64,000 nt of DNA from Pelosinus fermentans (GTDB lineage Bacteria; Bacillota; Negativicutes; DSM-13327): contig DJJR01000069.1 of NCBI GenBank assembly GCA_002434245.1, positions 1 through 64,000 of the forward strand, written 5' to 3'. Below are positions 18,277 through 26,022 of the stretch, one piece after another. A program made the position numbers and the translations under genes. The stretch's first letter is position 1, and each line of letters opens with the position of its first letter. Below the pieces are notes generated by a model. The model ran no database searches, was not told the DNA's origin, and was given only the letters and a program-made list of their open reading frames with translations.

Positions 18277-19260
18277 CTAACCACCAACTCGAACCATCGG
18301 ACGCCTCACAGAGGATTGATCCCCGTAATCTAAAGAATGCTGCAACTGTTTGACTTCTAAGGCTTCAGCAAATAATCCATAGATTTCCTCATCAGTACAT
18401 CCCCTGCGTAATAGGGATTTAATATCTACTTCATGATTTGACAATAAGCAGGACTTAATTTTCCCATCGGCAGTCAATCGAACACGATTGCAGCTATGAC
18501 AAAAATGCTCTGACATCGGCGTAATAAAGCCAAACATACCTTGCGCACCTGGGAGCCGATAATATTTGGCTGGTCCATTGCCTGCAATGTTCATAACAGG
18601 TTCTAAGATTCCCTGCCCTTGGAGCTCAATTCTGTTTTTCACCATAGCAATGCTAACCTTTTGTCCCATGGGCTTCTCACCAATCGGCATATATTCAATA
18701 AAACGGATAGCTATGGGAGATTGATATACTTGATTCATAAAGTAGGAAATATCGGAATCCGATAACGCTTCTGTCACTACAACATTGAGTTTCACAGGAT
18801 GCAGACCAGCCTCTAATGCACCTTCAATACCAGCAAGTACCTGCTGCAATTGTCCTTGACCAGTAATGTAAGCAAAACGCATGGAATTGGTCGTATCCAT
18901 ACTGATGTTAATTCGATCCAAACCAGCTTGTTTTAATCTCCGGGCCATATGGTTCTGACCGAGCAAACTGCCATTTGTCGTCATGGAAAGATCCTGAATG
19001 GTATCAATCCTGCGTATGCGGCTAAGAAAATCAACAATACCACTGCGCAGCAGCGGTTCCCCACCTGTAATCCGAATCTTGCTGACGCCGTGCTGCCCAA
19101 GAACAGTAATAATACGCAGCAATTCTTCATACGACAAGATTTCCTGAGAGCTAAGCAGTTGTATCCCTTGTGGCGGCATACAATATCGGCAGCGAAAATT
19201 GCAGCGATCCGTTACCGAAATTCTAAGATAATCAATGATACGTTTATGCCCGTCTAACAT
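18277..19260 (-). CDS. moaA: GTP 3',8-cyclase MoaA
   Basis: Radical-SAM enzyme for the first step of molybdopterin synthesis. The N-terminal radical cluster motif is CNFRCRYC, followed by TGGEPLL. The C-terminal substrate-side cluster is the CHSCNRVRLTADGKIKSC region, and the protein ends in GG, essential in MoaA. The start at 19260 is chosen because AGGTGA precedes it; an ATG at 19281 would contain this site. It sits inside the formate/hydrogen operon, directly supplying cofactor to the dehydrogenase downstream. No moaC or moaE is seen in the window. Confidence 0.93.
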   Translation of the reverse strand: MLDGHKRIIDYLRISVTDRCNFRCRYCMPPQGIQLLSSQEILSYEELLRIITVLGQHGVSKIRITGGEPLLRSGIVDFLSRIRRIDTIQDLSMTTNGSLLGQNHMARRLKQAGLDRINISMDTTNSMRFAYITGQGQLQQVLAGIEGALEAGLHPVKLNVVVTEALSDSDISYFMNQVYQSPIAIRFIEYMPIGEKPMGQKVSIAMVKNRIELQGQGILEPVMNIAGNGPAKYYRLPGAQGMFGFITPMSEHFCHSCNRVRLTADGKIKSCLLSNHEVDIKSLLRRGCTDEEIYGLFAEALEVKQLQHSLDYGDQSSVRRPMVRVGG

Positions 19261-19302
19261 ATCTTCACCTGTCCTACTCATACTTGTTTATAATGGCTAA
19301 CC

Positions 19303-20682
19303 TCATCGACTAGGCTTATAGTGGGTATGCAAAAGCTTATGTGATTTATGCCCTAAGGGTTCTCCCAAAAACTTTTGGTAAATATCTTGTATGTCTGGAT
19401 TTTCATGAGACTTTCGATAGTGCTGCTCTTCATCATGTTGATAGGTGCTGGACTTCCGATTTTCATAAGCTTTTCTTCCATCGACGGGCAAGAGCATTTT
19501 CGGTTGGCCCCCACCGCTGATACAGCCTGCCGGACAGGTCATGACCTCCATAAAGTGAAAATCAGCCTTTCCTCTTTGTACATCTTCCAAAATGGGAATT
19601 ACATTTTTCAATCCTGAAACCACAACGGTTTTAAGCTTCAATGCACCAGTATCCAATGTGACCTTCCTGACACCTTGTTCACCTCTAACACTTGTAACGT
19701 TCACATTTTCAATCGGTTCTTTGGTTATCAGTTCATAGGCAGTACGAATCGCTGCTTCCATGACACCGCCTGTTACCCCAAAAATAGTACCCGCTCCAGA
19801 GTACATGCCTAAAGGTTTATCAAAGCTTTCTTCAGGCAAATCATTAAAATCAATCGCCGCTTCCTTGATGAGATACGCTAATTCCCTTGTGGTTAAGACA
19901 GCATCCACATCCTGATAGCCGCTGGATTTCATCTCAGGCCGACTAGCCTCAGACTTTTTACAGGTACAAGGCATGATCGCGACACTATACACCTCTCGGG
20001 CATCGACCCCATCAATACTCGCGCCATAGGTCTTAAACATGCTTCCCGCCATTTGCTGGGGTGATTTACAGCTTGATAAATGGTCAATCAGCTCAGGATA
20101 TTCATTTTCCACAAACTTTACCCATGCTGGACAACAGGAGGTAAACATCGGCAGCGATCCGCCCTCTGTAATTCTCTTAACCAATTCACTGCCTTCTTCC
20201 ATGATGGTTAAGTCAGCAGCAAAGTTCGTATCATACACTCGCGTAAAGCCCAAACGCTTCAAGGCTGCAACCATTTTTCCTGGTACCAGGCTGCCAAGGG
20301 GCATGCCAAATTCTTCGGCAAGAGAGACCCTGACTGCCGGAGCGCATTGCACCATGGAAAATTGTTTTTTGTCTGCTAATTGCTTCTTTACCTTAAAAAA
20401 GTCACCCTGATAATAAGCAGCAAAAAGTGGTTCTTTCACCATAGGCATATTCCGTTCTTTCAGTCTTTGACTGCGAGACGTTGCATACTGTTCAAAAGGA
20501 GAATCATAAGCACTGCATATTTGCACACATTGCCCACACATGACACACTTAGCTATATTGACAGACTGAGGCTTGCCTTCTTCACCTTCAATCGCATCTA
20601 CAGGGCAGACTTCTGAGCACCGGCGGCATCCTGTACAAAGTTCTGCATCTATTTTAATATTTTCTTGTAGTTTTTTAGCCAC
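19303..20682 (-). CDS. [FeFe]-hydrogenase catalytic subunit (HDCR HydA2-like)
   Basis: Reversibly oxidises H2. Two N-terminal 4Fe-4S motifs (CTGCRRCSEVC and CVMCGQCVQIC) feed the H-cluster domain. All three H-cluster motifs are intact: L1 FTSCCPAWVKF, L2 IMPCTCKKSEASR, L3 CPAGCISGGGQP. At 459 residues it is the short form with only two accessory clusters, as in the hydrogenase of hydrogen-dependent CO2 reductase and unlike the ~570-residue clostridial ferredoxin hydrogenase. GTG start with GGGAGGG upstream. Three bases separate it from the preceding hycB-like gene, indicating translational coupling. Maturases HydE, HydF and HydG are not in this window. Confidence 0.92.
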   Translation of the reverse strand: MAKKLQENIKIDAELCTGCRRCSEVCPVDAIEGEEGKPQSVNIAKCVMCGQCVQICSAYDSPFEQYATSRSQRLKERNMPMVKEPLFAAYYQGDFFKVKKQLADKKQFSMVQCAPAVRVSLAEEFGMPLGSLVPGKMVAALKRLGFTRVYDTNFAADLTIMEEGSELVKRITEGGSLPMFTSCCPAWVKFVENEYPELIDHLSSCKSPQQMAGSMFKTYGASIDGVDAREVYSVAIMPCTCKKSEASRPEMKSSGYQDVDAVLTTRELAYLIKEAAIDFNDLPEESFDKPLGMYSGAGTIFGVTGGVMEAAIRTAYELITKEPIENVNVTSVRGEQGVRKVTLDTGALKLKTVVVSGLKNVIPILEDVQRGKADFHFMEVMTCPAGCISGGGQPKMLLPVDGRKAYENRKSSTYQHDEEQHYRKSHENPDIQDIYQKFLGEPLGHKSHKLLHTHYKPSR

Positions 20683-20685
20683 CGC

Positions 20686-21228
20686 TTATCCCTCCCTGAC
20701 CATGAATTCGTTGTGGAATCCACTCATCATATTGGCCGCCGCAATACGCCGCTGTGTCCCTTCTTTTACCATATCAACATATTGAAGGGCTTCACGGGGA
20801 CAAGCTTTTACACATGCGGGCGCTCCCCCGCATAGATCACATTTACTAGCAATAACTTCTGGGTCATCTCCCATAGCTTCTTGGCGAGAAACAATTAGTT
20901 CAATGGCCCCAAAGGGGCAAGCTATTATACAGCTTTTACAGCCAATACAGCCTGCTTCATCAATTACAATCCGATTGCTCTGTTCTTTAATCGCTGACAC
21001 TGGACAACTCTTTAAACAAGGAGCATCTTCGCAGTGACGACATTGAACAGGCATTGTGATCTCAGGAGTTTTGACGAGATACAACCGCGGATTCAGGGAA
21101 AAATTCATATTCCCTACGGTCTTAATTTCAGTATCCAAATGAGCAACAGCGCAGGCTACTTCGCAGACGCGACAGCCAATGCATTTTTTAGAATCTGCCA
21201 AAACGAATGAATTCAAATTACGACTCAA
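20686..21228 (-). CDS. HycB-like four-cluster ferredoxin subunit (first copy)
   Basis: Polyferredoxin of 180 residues with 16 cysteines in four 4Fe-4S motifs (CIGCRVCEVAC; CRHCEDAPCLKSCP; CIGCKSCIIACP; CDLCGG with CVKACP). It is a diverged paralogue of the other HycB-like gene in the operon. The start is placed at TTG 21228, seven bases after GGAGGAG; longer versions would read into a dispersed repeat at 21273-21346. It is first gene of the operon that continues with the hydrogenase. Two such subunits plus hydrogenase and formate dehydrogenase are exactly the four subunits of HDCR. Confidence 0.88.
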   Translation of the reverse strand: MSRNLNSFVLADSKKCIGCRVCEVACAVAHLDTEIKTVGNMNFSLNPRLYLVKTPEITMPVQCRHCEDAPCLKSCPVSAIKEQSNRIVIDEAGCIGCKSCIIACPFGAIELIVSRQEAMGDDPEVIASKCDLCGGAPACVKACPREALQYVDMVKEGTQRRIAAANMMSGFHNEFMVREG

Positions 21229-21272
21229 CTTCAAACTCCTCCATTCTTTACTTCTACTTAAATATAGATTTA

Positions 21273-21346
21273 AACACGAAGACACGAAGAGTTTAAAGAA
21301 CACTGCTTATTCCCTTCGTGTTTTCTCCTGCTCTTCGCGTTTTTTA
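21273..21346. repeat. Imperfect inverted repeat with CACGAAG units
   Basis: The left part carries two CACGAAG-type units; the right part carries the inverted CTTCGTG and CTTCGCG units. It resembles a class of short dispersed intergenic repeats seen in many genomes. It lies between the hycB-like gene and the divergent LysR gene, upstream of the operon start. Confidence 0.45.
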
Positions 21347-21491
21347 GTATTTTTGTAAACATAAATTATGATTTGACTATATAAGTCTTTCAGATTACAA
21401 TTATATCAAAATTTATTCCATACTAATAATACTAATAACATTCGTCTCCCATACTTTTTAGGTATTCGTGCTTTATAGGAGAGTGCTTCTT

Positions 21492-22394
21492 ATGATAAGT
21501 CTACGTGAAATACAATATTTTCTTGCCATTGCACAAGAAGGCAACATCACAACAGCCGCTCAGCGCTTGCATATGGCTCAGCCTCCTCTTAGCCGACAAA
21601 TGAAACAGCTGGAAGAAAATTTAGGCACAAAGCTTTTTGAACGTGGTCATCGCAAAATTCAACTTACAGAAGCAGGACGTTTGCTGCACAATCGGGCAGA
21701 ACAATTACTTAAGCTGATGGATACAACGGTAAAAGAAATCAAAGAAATCGATTCTGGTGCCTATGGCACACTATCCATAGGTACAGCCTCCTCCTCTGGA
21801 GTAACCATTTTACCAAAAGTAGCGCGTATCTTTCGCAATCACTATCCTGATTTAAAGTTTGAGCTATGGGAAGGGGAGTCAATTCGCATTATTGAACTCT
21901 TAAATGCAGGATTAATTGAAATCGGTTTAGTACGTTTCTCTTTTGATACAGATACCTATGAAGCCATCGAGCTGCCTAAAGAACCGTTAGTGGCTGCCAT
22001 TCATAAGGATAACACCGGACTTCTAGAAGAAGAAGGCGATTCCATCCCTTTGCAAAAGCTCATGGACCAGCCATTAATGATCCATCGTAAGTATGAAATC
22101 ATTATTACAGAACATTGCCAACAAGCTGGTTTCAACCCGTATTTACTTTGTAAGAGTGATGATATCATGCCGATTTTAGCCTGGGCTGACGCGAATGTCG
22201 GCATAGCGATTGTGCCGCGGGCCGCGATTGGTCTTATTCCCAGTGCCAACCTGGTATTTAAGACCATTAGTGATCCTTGCATTAATATTGCATCAGCCGT
22301 TATCTGGATGCGCAATCGTCACCTATCGGCTGCTGCCCGTCATTTTCTTACTTTATTCACAAGCATCACCCAAGATCCCTCTCCTCTATCCTAA
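21492..22394 (+). CDS. LysR-family regulator, divergent from the formate/hydrogen operon
   Basis: A 300-residue LysR protein: the N-terminal helix-turn-helix (ITTAAQRLHMAQPPLSRQMKQLE) is followed by a periplasmic-binding-like effector domain. The start at ATG 21492 has GGAGAG nine bases ahead; an upstream in-frame start at 21468 lacks a site. It is divergent from the HDCR-like operon and about 25 bases upstream of mobA, so it probably controls one or both units. Its effector is unknown; formate, molybdate or CO2-related signals are speculation. Confidence 0.88.
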   Translation: MISLREIQYFLAIAQEGNITTAAQRLHMAQPPLSRQMKQLEENLGTKLFERGHRKIQLTEAGRLLHNRAEQLLKLMDTTVKEIKEIDSGAYGTLSIGTASSSGVTILPKVARIFRNHYPDLKFELWEGESIRIIELLNAGLIEIGLVRFSFDTDTYEAIELPKEPLVAAIHKDNTGLLEEEGDSIPLQKLMDQPLMIHRKYEIIITEHCQQAGFNPYLLCKSDDIMPILAWADANVGIAIVPRAAIGLIPSANLVFKTISDPCINIASAVIWMRNRHLSAAARHFLTLFTSITQDPSPLS

Positions 22395-22418
22395 ACTTAC
22401 AAAGGAGATATAAAGACC

Positions 22419-23087
22419 TTGAATCAGCAGCAAATCAGTGCCGTTATCTTAGCAGGAGGCAAGAGTACGCGAATGGGTCAAGACAAAGCCTCCCTTCCCT
22501 GGGGCGATCATGATATTCTACACAGTATGATTAAATGTATGGAAAAGATCTCACAAGACATTCTTGTCATAAGCAATCAGCCCCGCAGCTTGCCTCCCTC
22601 TGTCCGAGTCTTGACCGATATCATTCCTCAATGTGGCCCTTTAAGCGGAATACATGCAGGTCTGCACTATGCTAAGTATGCTACTGCTTTTGTTATTAGC
22701 TGTGACATGCCTTTTGTCATACCAGAAGCTGTGCAAACGATTTTACACTACGCAGCAGCTAACAAAGAGCGAGATGCGGTACTGCCCCTGTATCATTGTA
22801 AAATACAGCCACTCTTTGCCGCTTACCAAAAAAGTTCCTTCCCTGTCATTGAGCAAGCTTTGCAGGCAGGTCATTACAAAGTGTCATCTCTTTGCAACTT
22901 GCTGCATAACTTCTATCTATCAGAAGAATTGTGGCCATCCACCATCAATTTGGAACTCTTATTTAAAAACTTGAATTCTTTCCCCGACTATCAGCAAGCC
23001 TATATGTATAAGAAAAACGCTTCGCGTCCTTTAAACATACAAAGCGTACCGAACCACAGAGGCGCAGAGAACACAGAGAAAAGATAG
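22419..23087 (+). CDS. mobA: Molybdenum cofactor guanylyltransferase MobA
   Basis: Attaches GMP to molybdopterin to form the MGD cofactor needed by bis-MGD formate dehydrogenases. The nucleotide-binding signature is VILAGGKSTRMGQDKASL near the N-terminus, with CDMPFV as the metal site and CGPLSGIHAGL between them. TTG start with AAAGGAG 11 bases ahead. The last 11 codons (from about 23052) derive from an inverted repeat element, so the natural C-terminus has been replaced; the catalytic core is untouched. It is followed by moeA and a moeA-like gene on the same strand. Confidence 0.9.
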   Translation: MNQQQISAVILAGGKSTRMGQDKASLPWGDHDILHSMIKCMEKISQDILVISNQPRSLPPSVRVLTDIIPQCGPLSGIHAGLHYAKYATAFVISCDMPFVIPEAVQTILHYAAANKERDAVLPLYHCKIQPLFAAYQKSSFPVIEQALQAGHYKVSSLCNLLHNFYLSEELWPSTINLELLFKNLNSFPDYQQAYMYKKNASRPLNIQSVPNHRGAENTEKR

Positions 23088-23142
23088 ATAGGGTAAAAAC
23101 ACACTCTCAGTGTCCTCTGCGTACTCTGTGCTCTCTGTGGTT
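23052..23142. repeat. Dispersed inverted repeat, copy A
   Basis: Ends AACCACAGAG and CTCTGTGGTT are inverted. The interior GAGAAAAGATAGATAGGGT is shared, in opposite orientation, with copy B at 25713-25793. It includes the mobA stop codon. It matches the general form of the 'CTCTGTGGTT' intergenic repeats common in many bacterial genomes. Confidence 0.7.
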
Positions 23143-23200
23143 AACGTTCCCTCTAAAGCTTATAAATTCTATACTATATAACAAAAGCAGGTGATTTTAA

Positions 23201-24412
23201 ATGATTGCACCAGAAGATGCTCTTAGCCTTTTATTAAACCATGCACCACTGCCTTGCAGTACTACGAGATTACCCCTGGCAGAGTGTTTTGGCCGTATTT
23301 TAGCAGAAGATATTACTTCCACCATGGATTTCCCCCCTTTTAATCGTTCCCCTTTAGACGGGTATGCGGTACAACTGAAAGATATTGCCCACGTATCCCC
23401 AGAACATCCGGTACTGCTCACACAAATCGAATCCGTACCTGCAGGATCAGTTCCTTGTAAAATTGTCAGATCCGGACAGGCAACACGAATCATGACGGGT
23501 GCCAAAATTCCTGAAGGTGCGGATGCCGTCGTTCGCCTGGAAGATACTCGTCTAATCAATGACCAGATCGAAATACTGACTGCCGACAAAGCAGCAACCA
23601 ATATTTGTTCTCAAGCTGAAGAAATCCGTGTGAATGAAAAAGTATTAACAACAGGCACTCTCTTAGAAGAAGGTGCACTTGGAATCTTGTCCATGTTAGG
23701 ACAGGCCAATCCATTGGTTTTCCATAAACCAAAAATTGGTATCCTTGCCACAGGCAGTGAACTTTTGTCTCCCTCTGACCCTATGAAACCTGGCAAAATT
23801 CGCGATTCCAATAGTTATATGCTATTGGCAAAAACCCTTAAGGCTGGAGGAGAGCCTATTTTACTTGGACGTGTAGAAGACAATTTATCTTCTATCATTG
23901 CAAAGCTTTCTGAGCTGCCTGATCTGCCTGTATATATTACAACAGGCGGCGCTTCTGTTGGCGATTATGATGTAATGGAAAAACTATTTCAGGAACTGCA
24001 AATCCCCCTTCTCTTTAAAGGTGTAGCAATGAAGCCAGGCATGCCTGTCTTAGCTGGGGTTTGGAAAAACTCTTTACTCATTGCTCTATCTGGCAATCCC
24101 GCAGCTGGCAGTGTTTCCTTCGAAGTCTTAATCAGCCCACTGATTCGTAAAATTACAGGATTACGTAATTGGAATCACCAAAAGACGATTGTAAAGCTTT
24201 GGGGTACTTTTACGAAAACCTCGCCAACTCGTCGTTTTGTTTGGGCACGCTGGTTTATGAAACAAGGTATCATTTTTGCAGAACCATTGTCACATCAAGG
24301 TAATGGAATGCTAAAATCTGCCTTAGAAGCCAATGCCTTACTTGAAATCCCAGCCCATAATCCCCCTATAAAAGACGGAACAGAGCTGGAAGCAATCCTT
24401 TTGCATCTATGA
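23201..24412 (+). CDS. moeA: Molybdopterin molybdenumtransferase MoeA
   Basis: Inserts molybdate into adenylylated molybdopterin. The order of domains is typical: N-terminal region with PLDGYAV, a TRIMTGAKIPEGADAVV block, the MoCF-binding domain with TTGGASVGDYD, the SGNPAAGSVSFEV loop, and a small C-terminal beta barrel. The length of 403 is normal. AGGTGA precedes ATG 23201. It probably acts with the next gene on molybdenum (or tungsten) loading for the formate dehydrogenase encoded divergently. Confidence 0.93.
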   Translation: MIAPEDALSLLLNHAPLPCSTTRLPLAECFGRILAEDITSTMDFPPFNRSPLDGYAVQLKDIAHVSPEHPVLLTQIESVPAGSVPCKIVRSGQATRIMTGAKIPEGADAVVRLEDTRLINDQIEILTADKAATNICSQAEEIRVNEKVLTTGTLLEEGALGILSMLGQANPLVFHKPKIGILATGSELLSPSDPMKPGKIRDSNSYMLLAKTLKAGGEPILLGRVEDNLSSIIAKLSELPDLPVYITTGGASVGDYDVMEKLFQELQIPLLFKGVAMKPGMPVLAGVWKNSLLIALSGNPAAGSVSFEVLISPLIRKITGLRNWNHQKTIVKLWGTFTKTSPTRRFVWARWFMKQGIIFAEPLSHQGNGMLKSALEANALLEIPAHNPPIKDGTELEAILLHL

Positions 24413-24450
24413 AAATAGGTACTATTCTTCCTAAAGGAGCATTATTCTAA

Positions 24451-25467
24451 ATGAAAACCATACATGTAACCAATGCTGTCGGCTTAGTTCTTGGTCAAGA
24501 TCTAACAAGAGTTGTCCCTGGAGAGTTCAAAGGTATAGCCTTTCACAAGGGACATATCATCCGTCCTGAGGATATCCCTGTAATGATGAACATGGGCAAG
24601 GATCATGTCTATATTTTGGATCTTGGTCCCGGGGATGTTCACGAAAATGCAGCAGCTGAGCAGCTTTCACGGTTGTCAGCTGGCGCTAATATTATTCGGG
24701 AACATGCCAGTGAAGGCAAAGTAAATATGCTGTCTCGCACCTTTGGCTTACTAGATATTCATATCGATAAGCTATTACAAATTAACGAGATGACCGGAGT
24801 CGCTCTATCGACTCTGCATTCTGGCACACTCGTTAAAAAAGATGAAGTAGTGGCCACTGCCAAAATCATTCCATTAACACTGCCACAAGACACCCTGGAT
24901 CATATTGAAAGAATCTGCGCTAATGAAAAAATCATTTCTATTAGACCCATACCAGCAAAAAAAGCAGGCTTAGTTGTTACTGGCAATGAAGTATTTTATG
25001 GCCGTATCAAGGATCGATTTGAAGAAGTCATTCAGAAAAAAGTAGCAGACTTAGGCAGTTGCCTGTCACAAACTATTTTTGTACCGGATGATACCCAAAA
25101 AGTTTCCGCCGCAATTAAAGAACTTTCTGACGAAAATGATTTGGTCTTTGTCACAGGCGGCATGTCTGTAGATCCGGATGACATCACGCCTCTGGCTGTA
25201 CGCCAAACTGGAGCAGACGTTATTGTTTACGGAACTCCCGTATTGCCGGGCGCTATGTTCCTATTTGCATACCTTAATGATACACCCATTTTGGGTATTC
25301 CTGCTTGCGGTATGTTTAGTAAAATTACTGTTTTGGATGTCATTCTGCCTAAAGTTCTTATTGGAGATAAAATTACGTCCCGCTTCATTGCTTCCTTAGG
25401 TCATGGCGGCCTATGCCGCACCTGCAGCGAAGGATGTCATTATCCCAATTGCTCCTTTTGCAAATAA
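24451..25467 (+). CDS. MoeA-like molybdopterin-binding protein with Cys-rich tail
   Basis: A 338-residue protein that shares the MoCF-binding domain (VVTGNEVFYG and TGGMSVDPDDIT) with MoeA but lacks the MoeA N-terminal architecture. The C-terminus ends in five clustered cysteines (GLCRTCSEGCHYPNCSFC), suggesting a metal or Fe-S site. It lies 38 bases after moeA in the same direction. Such proteins accompany molybdenum or tungsten enzymes in anaerobes; a specialised insertase or metal-delivery role is inferred. A strong terminator follows at 25495-25536. Confidence 0.8.
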   Translation: MKTIHVTNAVGLVLGQDLTRVVPGEFKGIAFHKGHIIRPEDIPVMMNMGKDHVYILDLGPGDVHENAAAEQLSRLSAGANIIREHASEGKVNMLSRTFGLLDIHIDKLLQINEMTGVALSTLHSGTLVKKDEVVATAKIIPLTLPQDTLDHIERICANEKIISIRPIPAKKAGLVVTGNEVFYGRIKDRFEEVIQKKVADLGSCLSQTIFVPDDTQKVSAAIKELSDENDLVFVTGGMSVDPDDITPLAVRQTGADVIVYGTPVLPGAMFLFAYLNDTPILGIPACGMFSKITVLDVILPKVLIGDKITSRFIASLGHGGLCRTCSEGCHYPNCSFCK

Positions 25468-25494
25468 TAAAAAATTGCTAAACAAGACTAAAGC

Positions 25495-25536
25495 AAAGAA
25501 GCCGTTTGTACCGATCTGCAAACAGCTTCTTTTTCT
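25495..25536 (+). terminator. Terminator of the mobA-moeA operon
   Basis: A 14-bp stem with one mismatch (25495-25508 with 25519-25532) followed by TTTTCT on the plus strand, 28 bases after the last stop codon. Confidence 0.8.
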
Positions 25537-25601
25537 ATACCGTACATGCTGATAATTCATTAACATACTAAAACGAATCGAGGGAAACAAACTCTTGGCA
25601 A

Positions 25602-25640
25602 GCAGGGGATTGCTTCGCTATGCTCGCAATGACCATGAAA
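25602..25640. repeat. REP-like hairpin sequence
   Basis: Contains GATTGCTTCGCTATGCTCGC, a close match to a short repeat dispersed in intergenic regions of many unrelated bacteria. It is a single copy in this window. Confidence 0.4.
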
Positions 25641-25712
25641 TAAATCACAGGAGTGTCAGAAAAGACATCCGAGGCTTTTTGACAATGACAAACAGAGCAA
25701 ATAGAACGATTT

Positions 25713-25793
25713 AACCGCAGAGACGCAGAGGACGCTGAGGGGATTTTTAACCCTATCTATCTTTTCTCTGTGTTCTCTGTGTTCTCTGCGGTT
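25713..25793. repeat. Dispersed inverted repeat, copy B
   Basis: Inverted orientation relative to copy A at 23052-23142. Ends are AACCGCAGAG and CTCTGCGGTT; the shared core is ACCCTATCTATCTTTTCTC. It lies in the 555-base gap between the moeA-like gene and the GGDEF-EAL gene. The remainder of that gap shows no coding sequence. Confidence 0.7.
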
Positions 25794-26022
25794 CGATTAT
25801 TTTTTTCCACGCATTTTCTATCCCTTTTTAAGGGGCTTTTCTTGATAATGACAGATTTACATGCATAAGGGACGGATAGATAGAAAAAATACTTTTCAAA
25901 TTGCAGGTATCAAAATAAAAGGCAGCGAACTACTACTCAATAACATTATTCGCTATTTTTCGACTTATTTTTCAAAAACTCCATTTTTTTACATTCAACT
26001 CTTGCATTGAGGTGAACCAGTT

